This document shows positions 11,822-23,200 of a stretch of DNA of 64,000 bases, piece after piece. The notes beneath the pieces are model-generated. The model saw only the letters and a list, made by a program, of their open reading frames with translations. It had not been told where the DNA came from and did not search any database. Source of the stretch: Humulus lupulus (taxonomy: Eukaryota > Streptophyta > Magnoliopsida > Rosales > Cannabaceae); the NCBI RefSeq assembly GCF_963169125.1, contig NC_084797.1, positions 89,499,868 through 89,563,867 on the forward strand. Reading direction: 5' to 3'. A program made the position numbers and the translations under genes. Numbering within the stretch: the first letter of the stretch is position 1; each line of letters begins with the position of its first letter.

Positions 11822-11979
11822 TCAAGTGTATGTTTGGATAGTATTTTCGGGCTTAAGGCATGGTCAAAGCCCACATGTATTGTTGGTGAGTAGGTTGCAC
11901 TTTACTTGGGACTGAGAATGGCCTGGTTGCCCATGATAGCTTTTTTACTGACTTGACTTTATGGAATTATTGGTGTTTA

Positions 11980-12372
11980 ATGGTCTGTAATGTCAAATTG
12001 GGACACTACAGATGCCGAATACATAGTGGCTTGTGAAGCCGCTAAAGAGACTGTGTGCCTCAAAAAGTTCTATTCTTATCTGGAAGTGGTTCCAGACATG
12101 GATAAGCCACTGGTCCTGTATCATGATAATAGTGGGACGGTAGCTAACTCGAAAGAACTGAGGAGTCACAAGAGGGGAAATCATATCAAGAGGAAGTACC
12201 AGTTGATCAGGGATATTGTTCATAAATGAGATATAGTAGTTATGAAGATAGCTTCAGAACTTATCCTTATCGATCCTTTTACTAAGACTTTGTCTACGAA
12301 GTCTTTTAATGATCATGTTAGCAATATGGGTTTGAGGGATATGCCTCATTTCTTTAGGGCAAGTGAGAGATA
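11980..12372 (+). pseudogene. Element J: 3' end of Ty1/copia pol (RNase H remnant)
   Basis: The frame encodes TDAEYIVACEAAKE (about 12000), YHDNSGTVANSKE, the basic RSHKRGNHIKRKY segment and, after a stop near 12229, DPFTKTLSTKSFNDH (about 12275-12320). This is the C-terminal part of copia RNase H, which normally ends just before the 3' LTR. The stop and the missing upstream pol mark a remnant. The 158 bases between the end of B and this fragment show no coding similarity that I can see. Confidence 0.85.
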
Positions 12373-13800
12373 ATTGGGATTAGTGCCCTTTAAAGCATAT
12401 GTACTGAACAATATTTTATGAAATATATAATTAAAATTAATTTTTAGCATATGTTGATTGTTTATTATTATTATTGATAGAATAATATATATGAATATCA
12501 AAAAATTCTCAAATTCATTATTGTGACTACAATCTTGTATTGGTACGAGATGATTAAGATTGTAGGGAACAAATTTAAATAGTTTGTAGTATAACTAAGT
12601 TATATGGAATCTTTGGATTAAATACTGTAAGTACGGTTCACTAGTATTTTGAACACATGTAATCTACATCTAGATTACTGATGTGGTAGGACATTTTAGT
12701 GGAGGTACTTTGTATAAAGTGGATATACATGAACGTGACCCGATATGTTATTAATAATTAATAATATTGTTTACTTTATAAGTATTAATTAAACATATCA
12801 ATTAGATGATCATATTCAAATTGATCTTAATCCTGAATTTATTATGAACTCCTGTTTATGTCATATGAGTTCCTTGATTCTCTCGTTATGGTTTGTCAAA
12901 ATGATCCGGCTGAAAACTTTTGTTTTGGGAACTCATTGATGGAAATCGTTGGGGACATAATATACATATATAGAATCTATACATTTCTAAGAGGAATTGG
13001 ATAATGGTTCTCTTAAGGGGTTGGCTTTTGGAACTGAAAGGTTATTGAGCTCAAATTCATAAATCAGTTTATGAATGAAAATTCACTAGTAAAGTTAATG
13101 GTACTTAAGTAAACAAGATATAATTAAAGAGGTTAAACGATAATTAATTCTTACTTTAATTATGAACCATTAATATAGGATTGAAATGTATGTAGTGATT
13201 AAATCGATGGACACACTTTATACTTAAAAGTACACAATAAATAAATGTCTATAATTACAAGAGTGTAGTCTCATATTTTTAGTGGAATAATATTAAGATT
13301 AATAAATTAAATTTCATTATATTAAATAGTTTTAATTAATAATCTAAATTTATTGGTGCTTGAAATTATAGGTCCATAGCTTCCCGAGATGGCTCTATCA
13401 ACACTATTCAAGGTAAGATTTGAAATTCAGAAAAATCAGAGAAATGACATATTTGAAAGAAATTTGTTCTTCGGGGTCAAATATGTAATTGAGATAAATT
13501 ATTTAATTAATATAACAATTTTCGAAATTGGTATTTTACTTAAAAATGAAATTTTGAAATTATATTATTAAATTAATTGGCAATTTCAAAAAGGACATTT
13601 AAATAATTATGATAATTAATTTGAAGTAATTAGTTTTATTTATTTAAATAATGTGAAAAGATATTTCTAATAATTCAAATTGGATTTGAATTTGAAATGA
13701 TATTTATTCAATAATTAATATGATAAGATAAGTTATCAGATTTAGATATTGTTCAATAAATTATTATTAAACAATAATTGTAATAATTGAATAATCAGGG
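12373..13800 (+). repeat. AT-rich stretch, probably the 3' LTR of copia remnant J
   Basis: It follows the copia stop codon and a weak purine run (AAGTGAGAGA), where a 3' LTR is expected, and opens TTGGGATTAGTGCCC. It is strongly AT-rich, with a segment near 13360-13400 (TTGAAATTATAGGTCCATAG) of a type I associate with plant copia LTRs. I cannot find a clear right end or a duplication, so the limits are approximate. No gene is visible. Confidence 0.4.
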
Positions 13801-14978
13801 ATGTGTTACACGCCAACTACAGTGCCTGGATTGTTCATATCGCCCAATAAGCTCCTAAGCGGTCGCGGTAATAATCGGGCTATGTCGTATCCACAGAGAG
13901 ACAAACACAACTAAATATTAGATTAGTAAAGTTAAAGATAAAAATAAAGTAGAATTGAAGAGATGTATTTTTTGAAATGAAAATGATAGATTAGAGAAAT
14001 TGATTAGATAAAGAGCATGGCAAGGTAGAGATGTAATGCTGTAAATCCAATACTAATATTGATATTAATTCAAAATACAGTTGCAATTCTACACCATTAA
14101 TTACAAATGGAAGATGTATATGTTACAAGCACGAATTAATTTATCTACATTAAATTGAATCTAACTCCTGATTTCATAGGATATCATATTATATATCCAA
14201 GAGCGACAAAATATCACTGACAGAATGCAGTAAACTACATACAATATAACAAATATGTTAAAATAAATTAACAATCTAAGTTACATAAGAAAAGCATGAC
14301 TGAACTTAGGTAAAAGATGCTAAATAATTTTACAAAAGAAATTAGAAGATGAGAAACAAAATAATTAATGAGATATGGAAATAAAACATAAGAAAGAATC
14401 AATATCAATATTAGGAATGAAAAGTACAAAACTACACTCTAACCTCACCAATATTTCTAAAATAGTTCACTCATTTTTGTTACATAAGACAAGAAAACGA
14501 AACTAGAAATAAGAAAAGTAACAAAATAACAAAGTGTATTTTTTTCCTCCCAAAATCTGATGTCTTTTTCCCTACATTTGGCTCTCCATTTATAGTGGAA
14601 ATAGGACCCAAAATGTGTAAAATCGTGTACAAAATAGTGGGGAAAATGCCTGCAAAATTGGAGCAAAGTGGGACAAGTAGGAGACAAGTTGCAGCAGTAA
14701 AGGAGACACATTGGCCATATTTCATGTGGTGGTTGGCTCAATAGAGGTGGCTTTTGGTCGTGGGGGACAGCTGGGCAACGTGGTAGCCGTGGTAGGCGCA
14801 GGGATGTGTGGCGGCTGCTGGAGGCTTCATCACGTGCTGGGACGGCTGCGTGTGACCAAGTGTCACACCGGGATTTTCTCGGCCAGGGAGTGGCAGGCGT
14901 GGCAGCTCAGTTGGAAGCTCGGCTTGTGGACACAAGTCACTTTTGCAAAGGGGCCTTTATAGGTGCCACGTGGTAGCT
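13801..14978. other. Unassigned region, possible fragment of another LTR element
   Basis: On the minus strand, 13805-13905 contains CTCTGTGGATACGACATAG and GCGACCGCTTAGGAGC, a pattern like the sequence around the LTR/internal border of some plant gypsy elements. The middle is AT-rich, and 14700-14975 is GC-rich with unrecognised open frames on both strands. I see no domain, tRNA, terminal repeat or duplication. Element C begins at 14979, after TAGCT. Confidence 0.3.
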
Positions 14979-17169
14979 TGTAACGCCCTGGATAACCAAG
15001 AACGTTACACTGTGTATTTTAAAATAGTGCAAGACTGGCAAATTAAGTCGTTTGAACATTAATGTGTTCCTAAAGTCTACTATCATGTTAGGGTTAAAAG
15101 ATTTTGATCATTAACATTTAATTTTCATTAAAATATAACTTTGGTACATGGGATCCCAAAAACAGGGTTTAAGAGATAAATTTACAATTCTCTAAAGTTA
15201 TGTACAGCCAGTGGTCGTTCTAATGGAAAAATAAAATTTTAGCCTCTGTCCCTGTACTTTCCCTCGGCCGTGGCAAACGAGCAGCTGATAATGTACACCC
15301 ACAGAGCTCTCCAACTCATGGTTGGTCCAGCTTTCCCTTTGCATTTACCTGCACCACGTAGCACCCGCGAGCCAAGGCCCAGCAAGAAAACCATAACGAC
15401 AAATACACAATCAGTAGTAGCATCCAATTGATTAAAAGGTAACATCGGTGAGGCAAGACCCAGCAAGAAAACCACTGACCCTGGCTCACAGTGGCCGAGT
15501 CACGTCCTATGCGCAAGTCATCAACCCTGGCTCTCTTAGGTCATTCATTTCATATTCCGCATAACAATATCACAATTACACGACACATATATCTAGATAC
15601 AGGGAATCTCAGTCCCAACACAGCCAAAAATTGGTGCAGTTGTCTTACCATGAATTCCGATCGGAGTGTAAAGAATGGTCATGAGCACGATCCTCAGTCT
15701 TGAGCCTTGGCAATAAACCTAGTCACAGTGGCCAGTGGGTAATTGTCAATTTATAATCCACATAAATACTTTAGGAGACAAAAACTAGCCTCTGGGATCT
15801 CGATTTCTACTAAACCAGGTAGTAGAAATCATCCCGAGTGCCTAGGTTCGAACCCCTGAGCCTTACCAATCCTAGACACCATCCCAAGGCAAAATCCCTT
15901 AGGCGGGCCGGGACCAGGCCCTAAGGATTGCTGCACACCCTCAAGCTAGAGACTCAATCTTCAAGAATTAGGGGGAGGCGGGCCGCGACTTGCCCCCTAG
16001 GACCGCGGCGTGCCTTCAAGATAGTGAGCAACGCAGGGCCATCTGGGCAGGCGGGCCGTGTTGCCCCTGAGCTGGGTCGCGGTGCGCCCCCACGTACCCA
16101 GAATTTATGGCTTTTCTCCACCTCTTTCTAGCCAAAAACCTCAAATATGCAATCAAACTTCTAGCCAAACTTAGAACCATACCTAGAACTATTATCCCCA
16201 CAACTTAATCAACATACCTAATCCTATAAGAAATTCATAGTCTTATAAAACACTCAAATTCAATCCAAATCAAGCAAACAAAACCAGTCCTCATGCAAAC
16301 TTAATCTTTAACATGATTTCAACATAATTTAGAGGTTCTAGCCTGAATTCTTACCTCAAGTGGCAGCCTAATTCCTCAACAATTTCTCTGAGTATTCCCA
16401 GCTTGAATTCCCTCTGGGTTCCAGCTTAATTCCTAGCCTGATCACCTTGACTTTCCTTCTGTTTTTCCTTAAACTTCAAGGTACAAGGAGAGGGAGAGAG
16501 ATAGTGAAAACCGTGAGTGAGAGAGGTGAGAGAGAGCTGAGAGTGTTCTACCAGTTTCTGGCTACTCCTAAGAGTTTTACTGAGTATATCCCTTGCTTAG
16601 ACAAAAGACTATTTTGCCCCTTTAAGCCTATTAACTTCTAAGGATACTAAGGGTAAAATGGTCATTCCACTCCCAGTTCCCACTAATTCCTTAAGTGTTT
16701 CTACTATTAATCAATTAACCCCGTCATGTCCAATTAATTACCAAATACATATTCATTATGTAATAACTCCCAAAATATTTCCCTAAATTCCCAAAAATAC
16801 CCCTAGGCTCCCTCGAGCCGAGTATTAAACCTTGCTGTGACTATTTCACTAATCCGCTCACTAGGACCGTCTCGAGCCATATACTGCTAATATATCCACA
16901 TAATAATGTGGTCTCAATCATTTATCACATTTAGTTACATTTATGCCCTCAGTTGGCCAAAATTACAAATATGCCCTTATAAGCTATAAAGGGCCCACAT
17001 GCATATCTAATACTCGAAAACATGCATATCACATATTCATATAATCATATTAATCATGCATGCCACATAGTCACACATTTAAGCATTAAAACATACATAT
17101 AAACCATTTATGCCCTCCTGACACGCTAATCAAGGCCCTAAGTCCTATTAGCGAATTTGGGTCGTTACA
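14979..17169 (-). repeat. 3' LTR of element C (2191 bp)
   Basis: The plus-strand edges are TGTAACGCCCTGGATAACC at 14979 and GGGTCGTTACA at 17169. Subfamily II. The conserved block lies near 15340-15390 (minus), and the CpG-rich cassette with GGGCCGCGAC and ACCGCGGCG motifs at about 15970-16100. The edge at 17169 meets a purine tract and the stop codon of the integrase tail, which shows that this is the 3' LTR. Confidence 0.9.
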
Positions 17170-17184
17170 ACTTCCCCTCCTACT
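17170..17184 (-). other. Polypurine tract of element C
   Basis: Minus-strand AGTAGGAGGGGAAGT directly precedes the 3' LTR. Confidence 0.75.
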
Positions 17185-17204
17185 GAGAATTTCATCCTCA
17201 AAAT

Positions 17205-18199
17205 TTACCTGAATAACTTGGAATATTGATCCCACATCAATGACTCAAGCTCCCAGGTCGCTTCCTCAACCCTACCATTACTCCACAATACTTTGACTAG
17301 AGGAATCTTCTTGTTTCGTAGAACCTTGACTTTCCTCTCTAGGACTTGAACCGGTCGTTCCTCGTAAGAAAAATCTATCTGCAACTCCAAGTCCTCATAC
17401 TTCAACACATGAGTCGTATCTGAGATGTACTTTTGAAGCATAGAAATGTGGAATACGTCGTGAACCCTTGATAATGGGTGATCTACTCCTCCTTCAATAT
17501 AACATCACGTATGGGGCTACTCCAATCGTTGATTGATAACTGTTGTTATATGAAAACTCAATCAACAGGGGGTACTTACTCCATGGAGACGTACAATCTT
17601 CCTCACGTATAGCTCCGCATACTGATCCACAGTATAGGTTGTCTTCACTGGCAGAAAGTGAGCTAACTTGGTGTATCTGTCTGCTATCACCCACACCGAA
17701 TCGTGTAGCCCCACTGACCTGGGTAAACCTCCCACAAAATCCATAACAATAGCCTCCCATTTCCACTTAGGAATTCCCAAAGGCTATAGGATCCCCGCTG
17801 GTCACTGATGCTCAGCCTTCACCTATTGACAGGTTAAACACTTGGCCACGTACTCCACTACATCTTTCTTCATCCCAGGCCACCACTATAATGTCCATAG
17901 ATCCTGACACATCTTCGTGGTGCCTGGATGGAGTGAGTATGGTGTAATATGGGATTCATCTAATATCTCTTGTATAATAACCATATCTGTCGGAACACAA
18001 ATCCAACCCTATATCGTAGTAACCTTGTCTCTGAAATAGAATAATCCTTAGCTATCTCAGCTAGGACATTCCCTCTAACCTCCTGAAACTGTAACTCATC
18101 CATTTTACCCTCTCTTATCCTCTCCAGAAGGGTAGATTGTAAAGTAATATTGGCCAACCGGCCCATAAACAACTCTATGCTTGCTCAAGTCATCTCCTC
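17205..18199 (-). pseudogene. Element C integrase and chromodomain-like tail, internally deleted
   Basis: The tail (17441-17205) keeps KVLRNKKIPLVKVLW and EEATWELES and ends at a stop before the purine tract. Upstream, 17494-17580 encodes only SKYPLLIEFSYNNSYQ and the following GVAP segment, joined abruptly to RLHGV of the core. The stretch with the second Asp and the Glu of the DDE triad is therefore missing, and the region between GVAPY and the tail is missing too (junction about 17470-17512). The first core Asp (MDFVGGLPR, about 17730) remains. The zinc-finger part (17780-18172) is broken by stops. Integrase function is impossible in this copy. Confidence 0.85.
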
Positions 18200-19515
18200 C
18201 ACCAACTCTTTTGCTATCTATGCAAGGCTACACAATTGTCCCAGGCCTCTCCGACTCAGCGCAGCTGCCACCACATTGGCTTTCCCTGGGTGGAAAAGGA
18301 TATCACAATCATAGTCCTTCACAAACTCTAGCCAACGTCTCTGCCTCATAATCAAATCTGTTTGGGTGAAGAAATACTTCAAGCTCTTATGATCGGTTTA
18401 TATCTCGCACTTCTCCCCATACAGATAATGTCGCCAAACTTTCAGTGCGAACACCACTGCTTCCAACTCTAGGTCATTGGTAGGATACCACTGCTCATAC
18501 TCCTTCAGCTGCCGTGACGCATAAGCAATAACAATCTCATTCTGCATCAACACACATCCCAATCCCAACCTCGACACATCACAGTGTACTACAAACTTCC
18601 CACCCTCTAAAGGAAGACTCTCAACACAGGAGCAGTAATCAGTCGTCGCTTCAATTCTTGGAAGTTATTCTCACACTTGTCTGAACATATGAACTTTAGA
18701 TTCTTCCTTGTCAATTCTTTCATCGGTGCAGCAATCTTCGAAAATTCTTCCACAAACTGTCTGTAATAACCTGCTAATCTAAGGAAGCTCTTAACCTCTT
18801 AGGCGTTCCTTGGCCTCGGCCAATCCCTCACACCCTTCACCCTCGCTAGATCTACCTTGATCCCATCTTCACAAATAATGTGTCCATGGAATATCACTTC
18901 TGGTAACCAGAACTTGCACTTTTTAAACTTGGCATACAACTGGTGCTCTCTTAATCTCTGCAAGACCTGTCGGAGATGTTGTTCATGCTCTGTCTCTGAA
19001 CTGGAGTAAACCAAGATATCGTCGATAAAGACAATCACAAACTGATCCAAGAAGTCCTTGAACACCCTGTTCATCAAGTCCATGAATGCTGCCAGGGCAT
19101 TAGTCAAACCAAACGACATGACCAAGAACTCATAATGCCCATACTTCATTAGAAATATCGTCTTCGGTATATCCTCATCCTTGATCCTCAGCTGGTGATA
19201 ACCAGATCGAAGATCAATCTTCGAGAACACCGTCTTTCCCTGCAGCTGATAAAAAAAATCATCGATCCTTGGTAAGGGTTATTTATTCTTGATGGTCAAC
19301 TTGTTCAACTCCCTGTAATCTATACACATCCTCAGAGTCCCATCCTTCTTCTTCACAAACAAAATCGGAGCACCCCATGGCAAAAAGCTAGGCCTGATAT
19401 ACCCCAAATCAAGAAGTTCTTGCAACTGTATCTTCAACTCTTTCAATTCCGCCGAAGCCATCCTATATTGTGTCCTCGACATTGACTTTGTCCTTGGTGC
19501 TAACTTGATGACGAA
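18200..19515 (-). pseudogene. Element C reverse transcriptase and RNase H (degraded)
   Basis: RT is well preserved between about 19482 and 18799. It has [20 protein letters not shown], the [16 protein letters not shown] palm segment, [19 protein letters not shown], and an intact FIDDILVYS catalytic motif (about 19025-19000). Short breaks occur at about 19280 and near 18800. RNase H (about 18650-18200) has several stops but recognisable [14 protein letters not shown] and [20 protein letters not shown] segments. The catalytic motif contrasts with element B, where it is mutated. Confidence 0.88.
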
Positions 19516-20258
19516 CTAAATCTCCCTATGCGGCGGAAATCCTGGTAAATCCTCACGAAACACATACAAGAACTCACGTACCAGTCTGGTCTTTCCCGGC
19601 CCTGCAAGCATAACCTTGGTGGTATCCACCACACTGGCTAGAAAACCTATACAACTTCCTTGCAACAGGTCCCCAGCCCTCAATGTTGATATCATGGGTA
19701 TGCGGGGTCCATGCACAACACCCACAAAAACAAAGGGATCCTCTCCCTTAGACTCAAAAGTCACAATCTTCTTCCTACAATCAATGGTAGCCCCAGATCT
19801 GACCAGCCAATCAATCCCTAAAATCATATCAATGTCATCTATACCCAACGCGATCAAATCGACTATTGTTCCCTACTATCTACCATCACTAGCAGTGCTC
19901 TATTCCATCTCCAAGAGACTAGCAGTTCTCCTGTAGGCGGTATACTAGGTCTACACATCTATCAATGACTTTTCTAGAAACAAACAAATGTGTAGCACCT
20001 GAGTCAATCAATTCATTATAAGACGAGTCAACGCTCAAAAGATGACCTATCACTACCGAGGGACTAACCTCGGCCTCTGCCTGCATCAAGGTGAACACTC
20101 GAGCTGGAGTCAAGCTGTCCACCTTCACCGATTCCTCTTTCTTCGCTGTTGGGCAGTTCTTCTTGAGGTGTCCCACCAACCCGCACAAGTAGCAAGCTTT
20201 CGCTTGAAATTCGTCCAGATGGTGCGTTCTGCATCTCGTGCACTTTGGATAACTTCTC
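19516..20258 (-). pseudogene. Element C gag zinc knuckle, protease and linker
   Basis: At the right edge, one minus-strand frame reads through a C-x2-C-rich segment and a complete CCHC knuckle, CYLCGLVGHLKKNC (about 20190-20150). The retropepsin active site ELIDSGATHLF follows (about 20020). A frameshift or stop near 19910 separates it from the linker (19857-19516), with ALGIDDIDMILGIDWL and HGPRIPMIS motifs. Gag is cut at 20258 by element D; the capsid part is absent. Confidence 0.85.
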
Positions 20259-23200
20259 TATAACGCCCTACTTCCTTAGAGCCGTTACTAAGTGAATTTA
20301 AAACGTGCATTTAACTTGCTAATCAAGAATTTAGGTAAAAAGTGTAACTAAACTGTAATAAATTCACATAATTTGAAAATGTAATCATTCATTGAAAATT
20401 ATAAAGCGTTTAACATTCGGGATCCCAAAATACTGTTTATAAATATTTACAACTCAAAAATATGATTAAAGTCGACTAAACGACAAAATATGATTTAGTA
20501 CTAAACATCTCCAAAAATACCCCTGGTCGTGGCAACCAGGCAGGCCGAACATGTACGCGTCGCTTCACGCTCTCCGTACTCATGGTTGGTCGACTTTCCC
20601 CTTGTCCTTACCTGAACCATAGAGCACCCGTGAGCCGAAGCCCAGCAAAAAAACTCCACACAAATAAATAACATATGCATATTAATCACTCAGTATATAA
20701 CAAATATGCCAATAGGCTGAACACATACGGCCATGCCGTCCCAGGCCCTGGGTTCGCAGTCTACACCATGAGGATATCCCAGGTATCCTTTAGGGTCTCA
20801 CCCTAGCAACTCGCACTCCGCGTGCTAAACGCTGCTTGAGGCCCCTTGCTGTTCTCAGCCTTCGCCGTTCCCGCCCCTCACCGTTCTCAGCCTTCACCGT
20901 TCTCGGCTCTTTGTCATTCATTCACATATATGCACACATAACATAATTAAACATATACTTAAACACATATAAACATATTCAATGGGCCTACGCCCTGCAA
21001 CACAATCATATAGGGTCATGCCCTGCAACACAAACTATAAGGCCTCGCCCTGCTCTATGGGTATAACAGTTTTCTTACTTGTGTCCCGAGCTTCTTGGGC
21101 ACCGAAATCCCGAGCACAGTCCTCTAACCCGAGCCTCGCTGAAAACCTAGTCACAACACATACATAACACTCTCATTACTAACCAATTCATAAACATACC
21201 CCTGGAACCAATTCTGTGCTCTCGGGACCTCTCGTTTCCCCACACAAGGTAGCGAAAGCGTCCCCCGAGCCCTTGAGCCAAAACCCTAAACACACAAAAT
21301 CCACATATCCTGAAAATGGCCTAGCGTCACAGCACAACCCTGTAAGGGCTGCGGCGCCCAGCAGGGCTCCCTTGTCCTGATTCAACCCAGTGCTGCGGCA
21401 CGGAAGAATAGGGTCGCGACGCTCATACAGGAACCCAGAAAACTAGGACTTTCCCAACATTTTTCCCGAGCCAAAACTCATCCAAATCACTACTAAAGTA
21501 TACCCAAGTCCCATGTAACGCCCTTGATAACCAAGACCGTTACACTGTGTGTTTATAAAGGTGCAAAACTTGCTAACCAAGTCATTTAGTTAGAAACATG
21601 TTCCTGAAACTATAATTGAACTAGGGTTAAAAGTTTTCAATCACAAAAGTTATATTTCATATAATCAAACATTTGAATATGGGATCCCAATAGTAATAAT
21701 GTTTAAAAGGAAGTTTACAAAATTTCAGGATCAACGTACAGCCACTAGCCACTCTAATGGTAAAACAGACATTTAGGTTTTTCCCCGTCCTGTATCACTC
21801 CTTGGTCGTGGCGGCCAATCAGCTGACTATGTACATTCAGCTTCAAAGCTCTCCTATGCAGGACTGGTCCAATTTACCCTTGCCTTTACCTGCACCACAT
21901 AGTACCCGTGAGCCAAGGCCCAACAAGAAAATAGAACAACAGAGCATAATCATCAATTAAACCATTAGATAACTCACATAGTATGATCATATACTCAACA
22001 TTCCAAAATATTCACATAATCAGGCATTCAGCATACCAATTTCCTCGATTAACATTAACAATCCATTCACATATAATAACCAGGGTCGACGCCCTTAGGT
22101 CACACCCTCTATTTATCCCACTGACTCATGCCCGCTTAAACCGAGCTCAGTGAACATTAAGTTATCCTCAGCTACAGTGGCTGAGTCACGCCATGTCTGC
22201 AAATATTGATTCTGACACTCTTAGGCCATTTATCATATGTCCCATGGCATAATACCATCTATGACATCATACAAATATAGGGAGCTCTTAGTCCCAACAT
22301 AATCACAAAACCAGGTGCAGTTTTCTTACCTTTGGATTCTGGTAGCTTTGATCAATGATGACAACCCTCAAGCATGATCCCTTCTGAGCCCTAGCGTACA
22401 CCTAGTCACGGTCACAAGTTAGAACCATTACCAAACTTAAATCCCAAAACCTAACCTCGGGACCAATCCCGAGCCCTCGGAAGCCCTAATTCCACTAAAC
22501 GGGGTGGTGGAATCAAACCCCGAGCCCCCAGGAAAAAACCCTAAGAAATAACCCAAAAACCCTCTTCTAGAAATAGGGTAGCGCAACAACGCCATAAAGA
22601 GGGCGCTATAGCGCTACAAACAGAGCTAACAGGCACCCAGACCACAAGGCCTAGTGCTGTAGCACCCAAAGGCTAGCGCTAGTCACAGCACAGCCAAACC
22701 CCAAAATTCTTCCTTCAATTTTCCTCGAACCAAACCTCTCCAAAACTCATCCAAACCTTAACCATACCCCAAAAACAAGCCTACCAACATCTAGAACTCA
22801 CCCCATATGACCCAACCATACAAAAATCAACCACATGCACCCCAAAATAGAGAAACCACCATGATTGATCTTGAAACTCAAAAACTCAATAGAACACCAA
22901 AAACTTCAGAATTCAAGTGACCAAGTCCAGAGTTTCTTACCTTCAATGGAGAAATTCGACCTTAGGCTATCCTCCACACTTCCTTAGCTTTCCCTCCTCA
23001 AAACCTCAACCTTAATTCATTAGAATTCCCATCCAAAACTAAATTCAGAAATCTGTTTCAACACAAAACCAGAAACTCAAAAATAGCCTTGAAGCTTACC
23101 TCAATTAGACTTACTTCATGTAGAACGTCCTAGCTTTACCAAGGATCCAGGTGCTAAGCTTTGGCCTAACCCTCCTCTGAACCACAGCTCCAAAAGCCTC

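Larger units (their letters stand above)
14979..20258 (-). mobile_element. Element C: 3' part of a Ty3/gypsy retrotransposon
   Basis: On the minus strand the order from 20258 downward is the gag zinc knuckle, protease, RT, RNase H, integrase, chromodomain-like tail, purine tract and 3' LTR (17169-14979). The gag frame is cut at 20258 by the start of element D's 3' LTR. The rest of C should lie right of D but is not recognisable after 52247. The integrase has two internal deletions. This is the outermost layer of the C > D > F > K nest. Confidence 0.88.

Noticed and set aside
14711..14962. GC-rich plus-strand open frame that might be a host exon
   Set aside because: Gly/Val-rich composition, an overlapping minus-strand frame, no splice structure or family recognised. 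Kept only as unassigned sequence.
17205..18199. Element C as part of element D (same strand, same family)
   Set aside because: C has its own 3' LTR and purine tract, is subfamily II while D is subfamily I, and its gag stops exactly at D's LTR edge.
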